Origin: Candidatus Pantoea bituminis | Lineage (GTDB): Bacteria > Pseudomonadota > Gammaproteobacteria > Enterobacterales > Enterobacteriaceae | Assembly (NCBI RefSeq): GCF_018842675.1 | Contig: NZ_JAGTWO010000004.1 | Span: 1,612,001-1,676,000, forward strand | Length of the DNA stretch: 64,000 nt | Direction of reading: 5' to 3' | Shown here: positions 1-9,346 of the stretch, in pieces | Layout of the letters: each line of letters begins with the position of its first letter | Position numbering within the stretch: position 1 is the stretch's first letter | Program-made: the position numbers and the translations under genes | Notes under the pieces: generated by a model | What the model saw: the letters and a program-made list of their open reading frames with translations, nothing else | The model's database searches: none | Told to the model about the DNA's origin: nothing

Positions 1-566
1 AAGAGGGTGCCAACAAATCCAGCGCCACTGAAACCTTTGTGGCGATTCGCGTAGATATCGATAACTGGCGCTGGGCGGGCGTGCCGTTCTACCTGCGTAC
101 CGGTAAGCGTTTGCCAACCAAATGTTCTGAGGTTGTGGTCTATTTCAAAAATCCTGAAATGAACCTGTTTAAAGATTCCTACTCTGAACTGCCACAAAAC
201 AAACTGACCATTCGTTTGCAGCCGGATGAAGGTGTGGATATCGAGATTCTGAACAAGGTTCCTGGCCTCGATCACAAGCACAAACTGCAGACAACGAAGT
301 TGGATCTGAGCTACTCCGAAACCTTCAACCAGTCACATTTGGCGGATGCGTATGAACGTTTGCTGCTGGAAACTATGCGCGGCATTCAGGCGCTGTTTGT
401 ACGTCGCGATGAGGTGGAAGCAGCGTGGACGTGGGTAGATTCGATTATCGACGCATGGGCGGCCGATGGCGACTCCTCCAAGCCTTATCAGGCGGGAACC
501 TGGGGGCCAGTGGCTTCCGTCGCCATGATTACCCGTGATGGACGCTCGTGGAATGAGTTCGAATAA
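1..566 (+). CDS. zwf: Glucose-6-phosphate 1-dehydrogenase, C-terminal part
   Basis: Cut by the window edge; the reading frame is open from base 3 and gives about 187 residues of a protein of roughly 490. The enzyme oxidises glucose 6-phosphate to 6-phosphogluconolactone with NADP, the first step of the oxidative pentose phosphate pathway, in the cytosol. The segment shows the conserved C-terminal fold, including PFYLRTGKRL and the closing SWNEFE. The stop is followed 12 bases later by a strong terminator, so zwf is transcribed apart from eda. No edd gene lies between them, unlike E. coli. Identity is clear; the N-terminal catalytic part is outside the window. Confidence 0.97.
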   Translation, partial: EGANKSSATETFVAIRVDIDNWRWAGVPFYLRTGKRLPTKCSEVVVYFKNPEMNLFKDSYSELPQNKLTIRLQPDEGVDIEILNKVPGLDHKHKLQTTKLDLSYSETFNQSHLADAYERLLLETMRGIQALFVRRDEVEAAWTWVDSIIDAWAADGDSSKPYQAGTWGPVASVAMITRDGRSWNEFE

Positions 567-578
567 CTAAAACAAGTT

Positions 579-603
579 GGCCCGCCGCGTGCGGGCCTTT
601 TTG
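579..603 (+). terminator. Rho-independent terminator of zwf
   Basis: Seven-base-pair GC stem (GGCCCGC / GCGGGCC) with a five-base loop followed by a run of T. It directly follows the zwf stop. Confidence 0.85.
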
Positions 604-626
604 TATCTGGCGTTGCTTCAAATAAT

Positions 627-641
627 TGAACTGGCGTTTCA
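627..641 (+). promoter_or_regulatory. Candidate KdgR operator upstream of eda
   Basis: TGAACTGGCGTTTCA resembles the KdgR palindrome TGAAAC-N3-GTTTCA; the right half is perfect and the left half matches four of six. It lies about 117 bases before the eda start, and kdgR itself is in this window (24.7 kb). KdgR control of eda is known in E. coli; the site here is inference from the match. Confidence 0.4.
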
Positions 642-757
642 AAAATCGGTGAGTTCAATGGACGGCCCGGAAGCCAATCATGTATGGTAGTTGCGCTAAT
701 TCACAGGGTTGTCAAAGTCGGGCGGCTAAATCCGACATTCTCAAGCAAGGGGAAGTG

Positions 758-1396
758 ATGAAAAACTGGAAAACGAGTGCAGAACAGATTCTGAAAACCG
801 GACCTGTTGTCCCGGTTATCGTGGTTAACAAGCTGGAACACGCAGTACCCATGGCGAAAGCGCTGGTGGCGGGCGGTGTGAAAGTATTGGAAGTGACGCT
901 GCGCACGCCTGTCGCGATGGATGCATTACGCGCGATGATCAAAGAAGTGCCAGACGCGATTGTCGGTGCGGGCACCGTGCTCAACACGCAGCAGCTGCAA
1001 GAAGTGACCGAAGCGGGCGCTCAGTTTGTTATCAGCCCGGGCATTACCGAATCACTGTTGAAAGCAGCGGTGGATGGCCCGGTTCCACTAATTCCGGGTA
1101 TCAGTACCGTCTCTGAATTGATGACTGGCATGGATTATGGTCTGCGCGAATTTAAATTCTTCCCGGCCGAAGCCAATGGCGGCGTGAAAGCGTTACAGGC
1201 AATCAGCGGGCCTTTCCCGCAGGTGCGCTTCTGCCCAACTGGCGGCATCTCGCCGGCCAATTATCGTGACTATTTGGCGCTGAAAAGCGTGTTGTGTATT
1301 GGCGGTTCATGGCTGGTGCCGAACGATGCGCTGGAAGCTGGTGACTGGGATCGTATTACTCAGTTGGCGCGTGAAGCTGTCGAAGGCGCGAAATAA
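758..1396 (+). CDS. eda: KHG/KDPG aldolase
   Basis: Cleaves 2-keto-3-deoxy-6-phosphogluconate to pyruvate and glyceraldehyde 3-phosphate; it also acts on 2-keto-4-hydroxyglutarate. It serves the Entner-Doudoroff and hexuronate routes. The 212 residues match the E. coli protein closely along the whole length: class I aldolase barrel with VGAGTV, the EFKFFPAE segment carrying the Schiff-base lysine, and FCPTGGIS. The ATG at 758 is chosen over an in-frame start at 680 because AAGGGGAAG lies just upstream and MKNWKTSAE is the family's normal N-terminus. With no edd beside it, the main substrate source may be pectin and hexuronate breakdown. Confidence 0.97.
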   Translation: MKNWKTSAEQILKTGPVVPVIVVNKLEHAVPMAKALVAGGVKVLEVTLRTPVAMDALRAMIKEVPDAIVGAGTVLNTQQLQEVTEAGAQFVISPGITESLLKAAVDGPVPLIPGISTVSELMTGMDYGLREFKFFPAEANGGVKALQAISGPFPQVRFCPTGGISPANYRDYLALKSVLCIGGSWLVPNDALEAGDWDRITQLAREAVEGAK

Positions 1397-1432
1397 CCGG
1401 CGTGCGGTGAGCGCGAAGCTCACCGCATGGCA

Positions 1433-2610
1433 TTAACCCTGAACGGTGATCGACGCCGCGCTGGCCACTGCACGTGCAATCGCCTGATCGGTCGTCTCTC
1501 CGCTGGCCAACGCCACACCTAAGCGACGCTGTCCATCAATCTCTGGCTTGCCGAACAGACGAACCTGTAAACCTGCGCCCAGTGCCGCTTCGACATTCAC
1601 GAATTGAATGTTTTGACTGGTCAGTTGCGGCAGAATAACGGCCGAGGCCGAAGCGCCGTATTGACGAATACCGCCAATCGGTAAACCCAGGAAAGCGCGA
1701 ACATGCAGGGCGAACTCAGAAAGATCCTGCGAAATCAGCGTGACCATGCCGGTATCGTGCGGGCGCGGTGAAACTTCACTAAACACCACATCATCGCCAC
1801 AAACAAACAGTTCAACGCCAAAAAGGCCATATCCGCCGAGCGCTTTTACCACTTGCTCAGAGATGGCTTGCGCACGCTTCAGCGCCAGTTCGCTCATCTT
1901 TTGCGGCTGCCAGGATTCGCGATAATCCCCTCTTCCTGACGATGCCCAATGGGCGCGCAGAAATGAATGCCATCCACTGCACTGATCGTCAGCAGCGTAA
2001 TTTCAAAATCAAACTTCACTACACCTTCTACGATCACGCGACCTGCGCCGGCACGGCCGCCTTGCTGCGCGTAATCCCACGCTTTGTCCAGCTGGCTGGC
2101 TTCACGAATAAAGCTCTGACCTTTGCCGGATGAACTCATCACCGGCTTAACGATGCAGGGGAAACCGATTTCAGCCGCGGCTGCATTGAAATTGGCCTGG
2201 GTATCGGCGAAGCGGTAACTGGACGTTGGCAGTGACAACTCTTCAGCGGCAAGGCGTCTAATGCCTTCGCGATTCATGGTCAGACGTGCGGCACGCGCCG
2301 TTGGCACCACGCGCTGACCAAGCTGCTCCAGCTCAACCAACTTTTCGGTGGCGATAGCTTCGATTTCCGGCACCACAAAATCCGGTTTCTCGAGTGCAAT
2401 TAATGCGGCTAACGCGTCGCCATCCAGCATGTTGATGACGTGGCTACGATGCGCAACGTGCATCGCTGGCGCATCGGCATAACGATCGACGGCAATCACT
2501 TCCACACCCAAACGCTGACATTCCAGCGCCACTTCTTTGCCCAGTTCGCCTGAGCCCAACAGCATCACACGCGTTGCAGCAGGGCGCAGCGCAGTTCCGA
2601 GAGTCGTCAT
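1433..2610 (-). CDS. purT: Formate-dependent phosphoribosylglycinamide formyltransferase (one-base frameshift in this sequence)
   Basis: ATP-grasp enzyme that makes formyl-GAR from GAR, formate and ATP in purine synthesis, an alternative to PurN. The start at 2610 ([10 protein letters not shown]) and the stop at 1433 give exactly 392 codons plus stop once one base is restored, the E. coli length. The frame breaks at a C run at 1927-1930 (G on the sense strand): as read, the N-terminal part ends in [10 protein letters not shown], whereas one more G gives the expected [10 protein letters not shown] and joins the second frame. The C-terminal half ([26 protein letters not shown]) is intact. A PurR box lies 38 bases upstream. 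I favour a sequencing error over a pseudogene. Confidence 0.93.
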
Positions 2611-2648
2611 AAATTCACCTAAGCAGTCAAAATGCGCGCGCAGTATAA

Positions 2649-2664
2649 ACGAAAACGTTTGCGT
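2649..2664 (-). promoter_or_regulatory. PurR operator upstream of purT
   Basis: ACGAAAACGTTTGCGT differs at one position from the PurR consensus ACGCAAACGTTTGCGT. It lies 38 bases upstream of the purT start, in the region divergent from yebE. Purine repression of purT via PurR is established in E. coli. Confidence 0.75.
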
Positions 2665-2772
2665 ACTCATCCTTCTCTGTTGTCTGCACGCTTTTTCCTT
2701 ACTTTTCTCGCTCTGACGTTTCCTGACATCCTGGTTGTCAGGATGGGGAGCTAACAACACGATCAGGAGTGG

Positions 2773-3432
2773 ATGATGAATAACTGGTTGCAACAAATTC
2801 AGTCGGTATTGGCGAAGAAAAGTGGAAGCGGAAAATCGTCTGGCGGATTAAGCGACATGCTGGCCCCCGGCGCGTTGGGAGGCTTAGCGACGATGTTGAT
2901 CGCCAGCAAGTCGTCACGCAAGCTGCTCACCAAATATGGCGGAAAAGCACTGCTGCTTGGCGGTGGTGCCGCAGCGGGAGCGGTATTGTGGAATAAGTAC
3001 AAACAGCGCATACGCGAATCCCATCAGGACGAGCCTGGCTTTGGTACGGCGCAGACGCCGGTTGATCTTCGCGCTGAGCGGCTGGTTACCGCGCTGGTCT
3101 TTGCTGCGAAAAGTGACGGCCATATTGACGAGCAGGAGCGCGCAGCCATCGAACAAAATATTCACCAATCAGGTTATGGTCAGGATGCAGAGCGTTTGAT
3201 TCAGCAGGCGATGAATCGTCCGCTTGATCCTCAATGGTTGGCAGCGGAGGTGAAAAATGAAGAAGAGGCGTTGGAACTCTACTTTCTCAGCTGTGCGGCG
3301 ATCGATGTTGACCATTTTATGGAGAAAAGTTATCTCTCGGCATTGGGTGATGCACTGAAGATTCCCCAGGATGTTCGCGATGATATTCAAAAAGATATTG
3401 CTGAGGAAAAAGCCCGCTTACCAGCCAGCTAA
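2773..3432 (+). CDS. yebE: DUF533 membrane-associated protein YebE
   Basis: 219 residues, the same length as E. coli YebE; function unknown. A flexible Gly/Ser-rich N-terminal part is followed by a hydrophobic stretch (around residues 50-77, with [18 protein letters not shown]) that could cross the membrane, then a TerB-like helical domain ([18 protein letters not shown]). AGGAG stands just before two adjacent ATG codons at 2773 and 2776; either may be used. Divergent from purT. In E. coli yebE responds to envelope stress (Cpx); I see no clear CpxR box here. Confidence 0.9.
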   Translation: MMNNWLQQIQSVLAKKSGSGKSSGGLSDMLAPGALGGLATMLIASKSSRKLLTKYGGKALLLGGGAAAGAVLWNKYKQRIRESHQDEPGFGTAQTPVDLRAERLVTALVFAAKSDGHIDEQERAAIEQNIHQSGYGQDAERLIQQAMNRPLDPQWLAAEVKNEEEALELYFLSCAAIDVDHFMEKSYLSALGDALKIPQDVRDDIQKDIAEEKARLPAS

Positions 3433-3547
3433 TCTGCCTTTGGCGTCAAAAAATAGTCTGTCACCGCTCCGTTTACATGTCTTCGCTTGGCATCTTCGGT
3501 CAGAGATGCCACGCTTACAGATCATTACTTTCACGGAGACGGATGTC

Positions 3548-5610
3548 ATGAAAGCACCCATTGCGAAAAAATTCCTCATGAAATGTCGCTGCATGGTGAA
3601 ACGCGCGTCGATAATTATTATTGGTTGCGCGATGACAAACGTGAAAACAGCGAAGTGCTCGATTATCTGCGAGCAGAAAATAATTACGGCAAGAAAATCA
3701 TGGCTTCGCAGCAGCCGCTGCAAGATCGGATTCTTAAAGAGATCATTGGCCGCTTGCCACCGCAAGACCATTCAGTGCCTTACGTAAAAAATGGCTATCG
3801 CTACCAAAGTCGTTACGAAAGCGGCAATGAATACGCAGCCTATTATCGGCAGCCCGCCAGCAGTAATCCTGACGATGAGTGGACGCTATTACTCGACGCC
3901 AATCAGCGTGCTTCCCACAGTGATTTTTACACAATGGGCGCGTTACACATCAGCCCAGACAATAACGTCATGGCGCTGGCAGAAGATTTCCTTTCGCGGC
4001 GTCAATACGGCATTCGCTTTCGCAACCTGCAAAGCGGCAGTTGGTATCCTGAAGTGCTGACAAATGCCTCTTCCAGCTTCGCCTGGGGCAATGATTCGCG
4101 TACGGTTTATTATGTGCAAAAACATGCACAAACTTTGCTCTCGTATCAGGTGTGGCGACATGAGCTGGGTACGCCACAGGCGCATGACCAGTTAGTTTAC
4201 GAAGAGAAAGATGATACGTTTCATCTCAGCGTACATAAAACCACCTCGAAGCAATTTATTCTGATCGTGCTTTACAGCACGACAACCAGCGAAATTCAGT
4301 TAATAAATGCTAATTTCCCTGATGCTCAGCCGCAGGTGTTTTTGCCACGCCGCAAAGATCATGAGTACAGTCTTGATCACTACGATCATCAGTTCTTCAT
4401 TCGATCAAATCGAGACGGCAAAAACTTTGGTTTATACCGCACACGTTATCTGGCGGAGTCGCGCTGGGAGACCATTATTCCAGCACGCGACCATGTTGTG
4501 ATGGAAGATTTTCAGCTCTTCACCGACTGGCTGGTGGTAGAAGAGCGGCAACGCGGTTTAACCAGTTTGCGTCAGATCAACTGGGCCAGCGGTGAAACCA
4601 GCGGTATCGCCTTTGACGATCCCACTTATGTGACCTGGCTGGCGTATAATCCAACGCCGCGTACCAGTAAACTGCGTTATGGCTACTCATCCATGACCAC
4701 GCCAACCACGCTGTTTGAGCTGGATATGGATACTGGCGAGCGTCGTATTCTTAAACAAAGCGCCGTCAGCAACTTCAATGCAGACGATTATAAAAGTGAA
4801 CATCATTGGATTACTGTCAGTGATGGCACTGAAGTGCCGGTATCGCTGGTGTATAACCGTAAACACTATCAGCCCGGCCAAAATCCGATGCTGGTCTATG
4901 GCTACGGCGCTTATGGCAGCAACATGGATGCAGACTTCAGCGTCAGCCGCCTGAGCCTGCTGGATCGTGGATTTGTCTATGCGCTGGTGCAGGTGCGTGG
5001 CGGCGGTGAACTGGGGCAGCAATGGTACGACGGTGGGCGTTTACTGAATAAGATGAACAGCTTCACTGATTTCATTGATGTTACTGATGCGCTAGTCAAA
5101 CGCGGATTCGCCCATCCTGAGCGACTCTTCGCCATGGGCGGCAGCGCAGGGGGATTATTAATGGGCGCGGTAATCAACCTGGCGCCTCAGCGTTTCCATG
5201 GTGTGGTCGCGCAGGTGCCTTTTGTGGATGTAGTCACCACCATGCTTGATGAATCGATCCCGCTGACTACCGGTGAATATGATGAGTGGGGCAACCCCAA
5301 CGATGCGGAGTATTATCGCTACATTCGACAATACAGCCCGTATGATAACGTTGAGGCAAAAGCTTATCCGCATCTGCTGGTCACCACCGGCCTGCATGAT
5401 TCCCAGGTGCAATATTGGGAACCTGCAAAATGGGTCGCAAAGCTCAGAGAGCTGAAAACTGACAATAACCTGCTATTGCTCTGTACCGATATGGATTCCG
5501 GTCACGGCGGTAAATCGGGCCGTTATAAAGCTTATGAAGGCGTGGCGATGGAGCTGACCTTCATTATCGCGCTAGCGCAGGGCAGCTTGCCCGAAGCACA
5601 CGATTACTGA
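3548..5610 (+). CDS. ptrB: Protease II (oligopeptidase B) (one-base frameshift near start)
   Basis: Cytosolic serine oligopeptidase that cuts small peptides after Lys or Arg. A beta-propeller domain is followed by the alpha/beta hydrolase domain with the nucleophile in MGGSAGG (Ser533 after correction) and the catalytic His in [10 protein letters not shown]. The true start is ATG 3548 after CACGGAG; the frame breaks at an A run at 3566-3571, where a seventh A turns KKFLMKC into the expected [11 protein letters not shown]. Corrected length is 687, against 686 in E. coli. Without correction only an internal ATG at 3583 would serve. The 3' end overlaps convergent exoX by seven bases. Confidence 0.93.
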
Positions 5611-6272
5611 GCCTGACTGAGATATTTACGCAGCGCCTGCCGCAACGGTGGGCGCAAATCTTTAACGTTATCCAGCATCCATTTTAAATATCCCGGATCT
5701 TTCCTCGCTATCACTGCCACGGCTTGCCCACGATATTTGCCAAACGGCAACACATCGGCTGACTGCTCTGCAGGCTGACAGCGCTGCATCATTTGCGCCG
5801 CATCCCAGCCAGAGGCTTCCATAATGCGAATCAACAGCGCAGCAGTGACATAACAGTCATAAAGCGCACGGTGTGCATGCAACTCAGCAGGTGGCGTCAC
5901 CTCGAGTTTCAAACTGTGGCGCAGCGCCTGATTACCATATTTGATGCCAGGCCACAGCTGACGCGCCAGTGTCATCGTGCAAATCCATTCGCCATGCATT
6001 TCCGGCAACATGCGGCGATCAAAACTGGCATTGTGCGCGACGTAAAACGGACTGCCATGATAGCGATCAATCGCTTGCTCAATGGTCGGCTTTCCGATCA
6101 CCATCGCTTCGGTAATGCGATGCACAGCCATAGCCTGGCGACTAATGGGGCGATCGGGTGAGATTAAATCGCTCATTGGATTAACGATCTGCCCATCGAT
6201 CACGTCCACCGACGCAACTTCGACAACCCCGCCTTGTAAGCCACAGGTTTCGGTATCAATTACTCGCAACAT
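5604..6272 (-). CDS. exoX: Exodeoxyribonuclease X
   Basis: DnaQ-family 3'-5' exonuclease of DNA repair, active in mismatch repair and UV tolerance in E. coli. The 222 residues carry the DEDD motifs: Exo I IDTETCG at residues 5-11, then [10 protein letters not shown] and HRALYDCY. The C-terminal segment [23 protein letters not shown] is the small domain also found in other exonucleases. It lies two bases downstream of the holE stop on the same strand, so the two are very likely co-transcribed. Confidence 0.96.
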   Translation of the reverse strand: MLRVIDTETCGLQGGVVEVASVDVIDGQIVNPMSDLISPDRPISRQAMAVHRITEAMVIGKPTIEQAIDRYHGSPFYVAHNASFDRRMLPEMHGEWICTMTLARQLWPGIKYGNQALRHSLKLEVTPPAELHAHRALYDCYVTAALLIRIMEASGWDAAQMMQRCQPAEQSADVLPFGKYRGQAVAVIARKDPGYLKWMLDNVKDLRPPLRQALRKYLSQAQ

Positions 6273-6274
6273 AA

Positions 6275-6505
6275 TTATTTCTGCTTCGGTTCGTAGGGCA
6301 GGCGAGACAGGCTCAATGAGGCTTGGCGGTAATGCATTAACCGCTGACGAAACCAGTCACGCAGCGCTTCAGGCTGTTCGTTCGCCACCATTTCGGCCAC
6401 GACTGGCATGTTATAACGCTCTTTGAACGCCACGCCGGCAGCGGCTAAATCGACGTTCACTTTGTCTTTCTCTTCCTGCGAAAGCAGGGCAAGGTTCTGA
6501 CTCAT
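6275..6505 (-). CDS. holE: DNA polymerase III theta subunit
   Basis: 76 residues, identical in length to E. coli HolE, with the family core [20 protein letters not shown] and C-terminal LSRLPYEP. Theta binds and stabilises the epsilon proofreading subunit in the core polymerase. The start at 6505 is preceded by AGGAGAACCCC; a longer in-frame ORF upstream has no such site and does not resemble the family. First gene of a holE-exoX operon, which pairs a proofreading-associated subunit with another DEDD exonuclease. Confidence 0.96.
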   Translation of the reverse strand: MSQNLALLSQEEKDKVNVDLAAAGVAFKERYNMPVVAEMVANEQPEALRDWFRQRLMHYRQASLSLSRLPYEPKQK

Positions 6506-6656
6506 GGGGTTCTCCTGATGATGTCGGGCAAAAGTAATGTTTTCCCCGGTTTGAATCAAGGGTAAAGGATCGCACTGCTGGTCTCGACACCCTAAAAACA
6601 GCAGCGTATCCTTGCGCCACGTTTGCCGTGTCAGTTGCATTTAAAAGGATGATCTC

Positions 6657-7034
6657 ATGCAGAAAACCCGTGTTTCGCGAGTAGTAATCTCACTGATTGC
6701 TACCAGCGCGCTAGCCTTTAGCCAGTTTGCGTCCGCACATGCACATCTTCAGTCATCCGTGCCCGCAGCCAAAGCCGACGTGACGCACTCAACGAAATCG
6801 CTGGCACTGACCTTTACGGAAGATGTCGAAGCCGCATTTAGCGGCGTTGAGATCGTCGATGCGCAACAGAAACCTGTCGCCAGCGAGAAGGCGAAGCGCG
6901 ATGCTAAGCAGCACGATCGTCTGGTTGTTGAACTCGCTCAGCCGCTTCCGGCAGGCCATTATCAGGTGAACTGGCATGTGTTGTCGGTTGATGGTCATAA
7001 AACCAAAGGCAGCTACCGCTTTAACGTGAACTGA
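6657..7034 (+). CDS. yobA: Periplasmic copper-resistance protein CopC/YobA
   Basis: CopC-family periplasmic copper-binding protein of 125 residues. A signal peptide runs to about residue 27 (ASA cleavage), so the mature protein begins His-Ala-His, the amino-terminal copper ligand arrangement of CopC. The remainder is the single beta-sandwich domain with the typical ending NWHVLSVDGHKTKGSYRF. It is followed three bases later by copD and then yebY, the same order as in E. coli; the set probably moves or buffers copper in the envelope. Confidence 0.93.
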   Translation: MQKTRVSRVVISLIATSALAFSQFASAHAHLQSSVPAAKADVTHSTKSLALTFTEDVEAAFSGVEIVDAQQKPVASEKAKRDAKQHDRLVVELAQPLPAGHYQVNWHVLSVDGHKTKGSYRFNVN

Positions 7035-7037
7035 TCG

Positions 7038-7913
7038 GTGACAACGTTGTGGGTTTTGCTGCGCATGTTGCATTTTATCGCCGTGATGGTACTGACGGGT
7101 AGCGCATTTTACACAGTCTTGCTGGCACCTGCGCGCTATCGCCATGCGCTGGCGGGACATTTGCATCGCGTGTTGCAGTGTAGCGTCTGGCTGGCTTTAA
7201 CAAGTGCGCTGGCGATGCTGGCAGCACAAAACGTGTTGATGAGCGGCGACTGGCATAATCTCAGCGACGTCGATATTTGGTTAGCCGTGTTCGATACGCG
7301 GTTTGGGGCGGTATGGCAATGGGAAATCCTGTTCGGGCTGGGCGGATGTTTCACGCTACTGCTGCGTGGCCGCGTTCGTCAGCAAGCTTTGCTGTTGTTC
7401 GGCATTTTACAGTTGTTATGCCTGGCGTTGGTTGGTCACGCCGCCATGCACGATGGTATTGCAGGCATGTTGCAGCAGATAAATCACGCGCTACATTTGA
7501 TAGCTTCAAGTTTTTGGGCTGGTGGATTGCTTCCACTGTTACTGCTAATGCGAGAAGCACGTCGAATTGATTATCGAACTGATGCCATCCGTACCATGAT
7601 GCGATTTTCTCGTTATGGTCATCTCGCGGTCGCATTGGCATTGATAACGGGACTGATTAACAGCCTGGTGATTGCTGGCTGGCCGCTGATCTGGCGCGAT
7701 AATATCTACGTCACGCTGTTGCTGTGCAAGGTGGCATTGGTGACAATAATGGTGCTGGTGGCCTTAATAAACCGTTACTGGCTGGTGCCACGTTTTCGCC
7801 TGGCGGGCAGCGGAACGCAGCAAAAATTTATTCGCATGACGCAGCTCGAATTGCTGTTGGCATGCGGGGTGGTTGGACTGGTTAGCGTATTTGCTACGCT
7901 TTCACCAGCCTGA
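7038..7913 (+). CDS. yebZ: Copper-resistance membrane protein CopD/YebZ
   Basis: Inner-membrane CopD-family protein of 291 residues with about eight hydrophobic segments, including LLRMLHFIAVMVLTGSAFY at the N-terminus and conserved His and Met residues in the helices. It is thought to take copper handed over by CopC. GTG start at 7038, three bases after the yobA stop, indicating translational coupling. Confidence 0.92.
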   Translation: MTTLWVLLRMLHFIAVMVLTGSAFYTVLLAPARYRHALAGHLHRVLQCSVWLALTSALAMLAAQNVLMSGDWHNLSDVDIWLAVFDTRFGAVWQWEILFGLGGCFTLLLRGRVRQQALLLFGILQLLCLALVGHAAMHDGIAGMLQQINHALHLIASSFWAGGLLPLLLLMREARRIDYRTDAIRTMMRFSRYGHLAVALALITGLINSLVIAGWPLIWRDNIYVTLLLCKVALVTIMVLVALINRYWLVPRFRLAGSGTQQKFIRMTQLELLLACGVVGLVSVFATLSPA

Positions 7914-7949
7914 ATGTGAACAAAACGAATGTGTACAAGGTAGGCTATT

Positions 7950-8294
7950 TTGTTGAAGAAAGTGATTCCCGCAATCCTGTTGTTCTCTGTCTGCGGCCAG
8001 GCGCTGGCGGCTCAAATCATTACCGTTAGCCGCTTTGAGATCGGCAAAGATAAGTGGCCCTTTAACCGCGAAGAAGTGATGTTGACCTGTGAGAAAGATG
8101 GCTCGCTTTTCGCCATTAACCCCAGCACTCTGATGCAGTATCCGCTTAACGATCTTGCTGATGCACAATTCAAAGCGGGGCAGGTGAAAGCCCAACCCAT
8201 CAGCGTGATTCAAACCGAAGATAAAGCCAATCCAGGCAACATGATGAGCTTGCAGCCTATTGTTGATCGCGCTCAGGCGCTGTGCGGTAAGTAA
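7950..8294 (+). CDS. yebY: DUF2511 protein YebY
   Basis: Secreted protein of 114 residues with a signal peptide ending near ALAAQ and two Cys in the mature part (LTCEKDG and the C-terminal LCGK). Homologue of E. coli YebY, the third gene of the yobA-yebZ-yebY copper operon. The start appears to be TTG at 7950: the only upstream in-frame ATG (7929) runs into a stop at once. Role unproven, probably periplasmic copper handling. Confidence 0.88.
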   Translation: MLKKVIPAILLFSVCGQALAAQIITVSRFEIGKDKWPFNREEVMLTCEKDGSLFAINPSTLMQYPLNDLADAQFKAGQVKAQPISVIQTEDKANPGNMMSLQPIVDRAQALCGK

Positions 8295-8301
8295 ATTCTC
8301 A

Positions 8302-8328
8302 GGGTGCAGCGTTGCGTTGCACCCGTTT
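8302..8328 (+). terminator. Possible terminator after yebY
   Basis: Inverted repeat GGGTGCA / TGCACCC with a nine-base loop followed only by GTTT. It lies just past the yebY stop and before the SdsR promoter. The weak T tract makes this uncertain. Confidence 0.4.
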
Positions 8329-8414
8329 CATGCACTTTTCTGCCGTCCGGATCACAAACTGATCCGCTTTCTGCCCCTCACAGCCCGGTCGGCTGGAAAA
8401 TCTACCACTCTGTT

Positions 8415-8424
8415 CTAATCTTAA
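8415..8424 (+). promoter_or_regulatory. Sigma-S-type -10 element of SdsR
   Basis: CTAATCTTAA matches the extended sigma-S -10 pattern CTAnnnTTAA and ends a few bases before the predicted first base of SdsR at 8428. SdsR is a strongly sigma-S-dependent RNA in E. coli and Salmonella. Confidence 0.65.
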
Positions 8425-8427
8425 GAT

Positions 8428-8527
8428 GCAAGGCGAAACCGCCTTCATTAATGCCAACTTTTAGCGCACGGCTCCTTGAGAGCCATTTCCCTGGACCGAA
8501 TATAGGAATCGTATTCGGTCTTTTTTT
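8428..8527 (+). ncRNA. sdsR: Small regulatory RNA SdsR (RyeB)
   Basis: About 100 bases. It keeps the nearly invariant parts of SdsR as I recall them: 5' GCAAGGCG, the single-stranded ATTAATGCCAACTTTTAGCG, a short hairpin around GGCTC/GAGCC, CATTTCCCTGGACCG, and the terminator hairpin GACCGAATA / TATTCGGTC followed by T7. It sits beside yebY as in E. coli. SdsR is an Hfq-binding, stationary-phase RNA that represses mRNAs including mutS and tolC in E. coli and ompD in Salmonella. An antisense partner (SraC/RyeA) would run on the opposite strand; I cannot confirm it. Confidence 0.9.
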
Positions 8528-8788
8528 GCCTGTATGATTTAGAACAATAGAAAATGAAATGCCCGAATATTTTTTATTTGGTTTAAACCATTACGTATTC
8601 ATTCAAAAGAGCTGAGGCGTAGCACTCCACGCCATTCACAGAAAATGAATGATTTGTGTTGCAGCGCTTTGGTCTGTTCAACATGCGTAACCAGAGCGAG
8701 TTTGACAACGCGATGGTTGCTAGTGCTTTGTCAGCGATGAGCTGAGCAGGCTCGCCGTCGTTGTACAGGCGCTCTTATGAGCTGAACT
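8528..8788. other. Non-coding spacer after SdsR
   Basis: No convincing gene. In E. coli the SraC/RyeA antisense RNA covers the corresponding area, and its promoter could lie here on the minus strand. Short reading frames have no ribosome-binding site and no family resemblance. Confidence 0.5.
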
Positions 8789-8811
8789 AAAAAAACCGCC
8801 TCAGTGGGCGG
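8789..8811 (-). terminator. Terminator of the 76-residue protein gene
   Basis: On the minus strand CCGCC-CACTGA-GGCGG followed by seven T. It lies 22 bases past the stop of the minus-strand gene at 8833. Confidence 0.75.
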
Positions 8812-8832
8812 CGGCTGTGTCGAGTGAAATAA

Positions 8833-9063
8833 TTAACTTAACATCGTCGGCTGCCAGTGATTTATAGCAGCTATGACTTCACTCTCATTTAATGGCGCAT
8901 TATGGGCGATAAGATATTGTGCTGGGCCATAGGAGAATACCGTTAATTCATAAGTCTCATTATCGAGCGTAATAGTGTCAGGAAAATCAGGAACACCTTC
9001 ATACTTTTGGAGGGTGACTAAAGGTTCTGGTTTACCTTTAAATATCAACATGTCAGGTTTCAT
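8833..9063 (-). CDS. Uncharacterised 76-residue protein
   Basis: Not recognised. The reading frame has an excellent AAGGAG site before ATG 9063 and a terminator downstream, so it is very probably a real single-gene unit. The product is acidic to neutral and soluble looking, with no signal peptide and no membrane segment. It carries a beta-rich middle (TITLDNETYELTVFSYGPAQYLIAH) and a helical end (LNESEVIAAINHW), resembling a small stand-alone alpha/beta fold. It is the first gene of an accessory block not found here in E. coli. Confidence 0.7.
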   Translation of the reverse strand: MKPDMLIFKGKPEPLVTLQKYEGVPDFPDTITLDNETYELTVFSYGPAQYLIAHNAPLNESEVIAAINHWQPTMLS

Positions 9064-9346
9064 TTGGCTTGCTCCTTGTTATGCAGCGTGCCTAACTACT
9101 TATTATAGAATTACATTGAGATATTGCGCGCTGTGATAATTAACCGGCAATAAACGTTATCGCTATGACAAGATCATTACGTATTTTGTTCTGCTGTTTA
9201 CATAATCCCGCACATATCACTGAATCATTTGCCGTCCAGGGACTTTATTGACGACCAAAACTTACCTAAGGGGCATGTTCTGTGCCTGTGTTTTTCTTTG
9301 CCACTTGGCCGGGAAGAAGGCGGCATCTGAAGCGCCGCCACTATCC

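Noticed and set aside
680..1396. Longer eda start at 680
   Set aside because: The extra 26 residues have no homology; the ATG at 758 has a good ribosome-binding site and family N-terminus.
8304..8537. Small ORF across the SdsR region
   Set aside because: It runs through the sRNA and its terminator and has no ribosome site or family.
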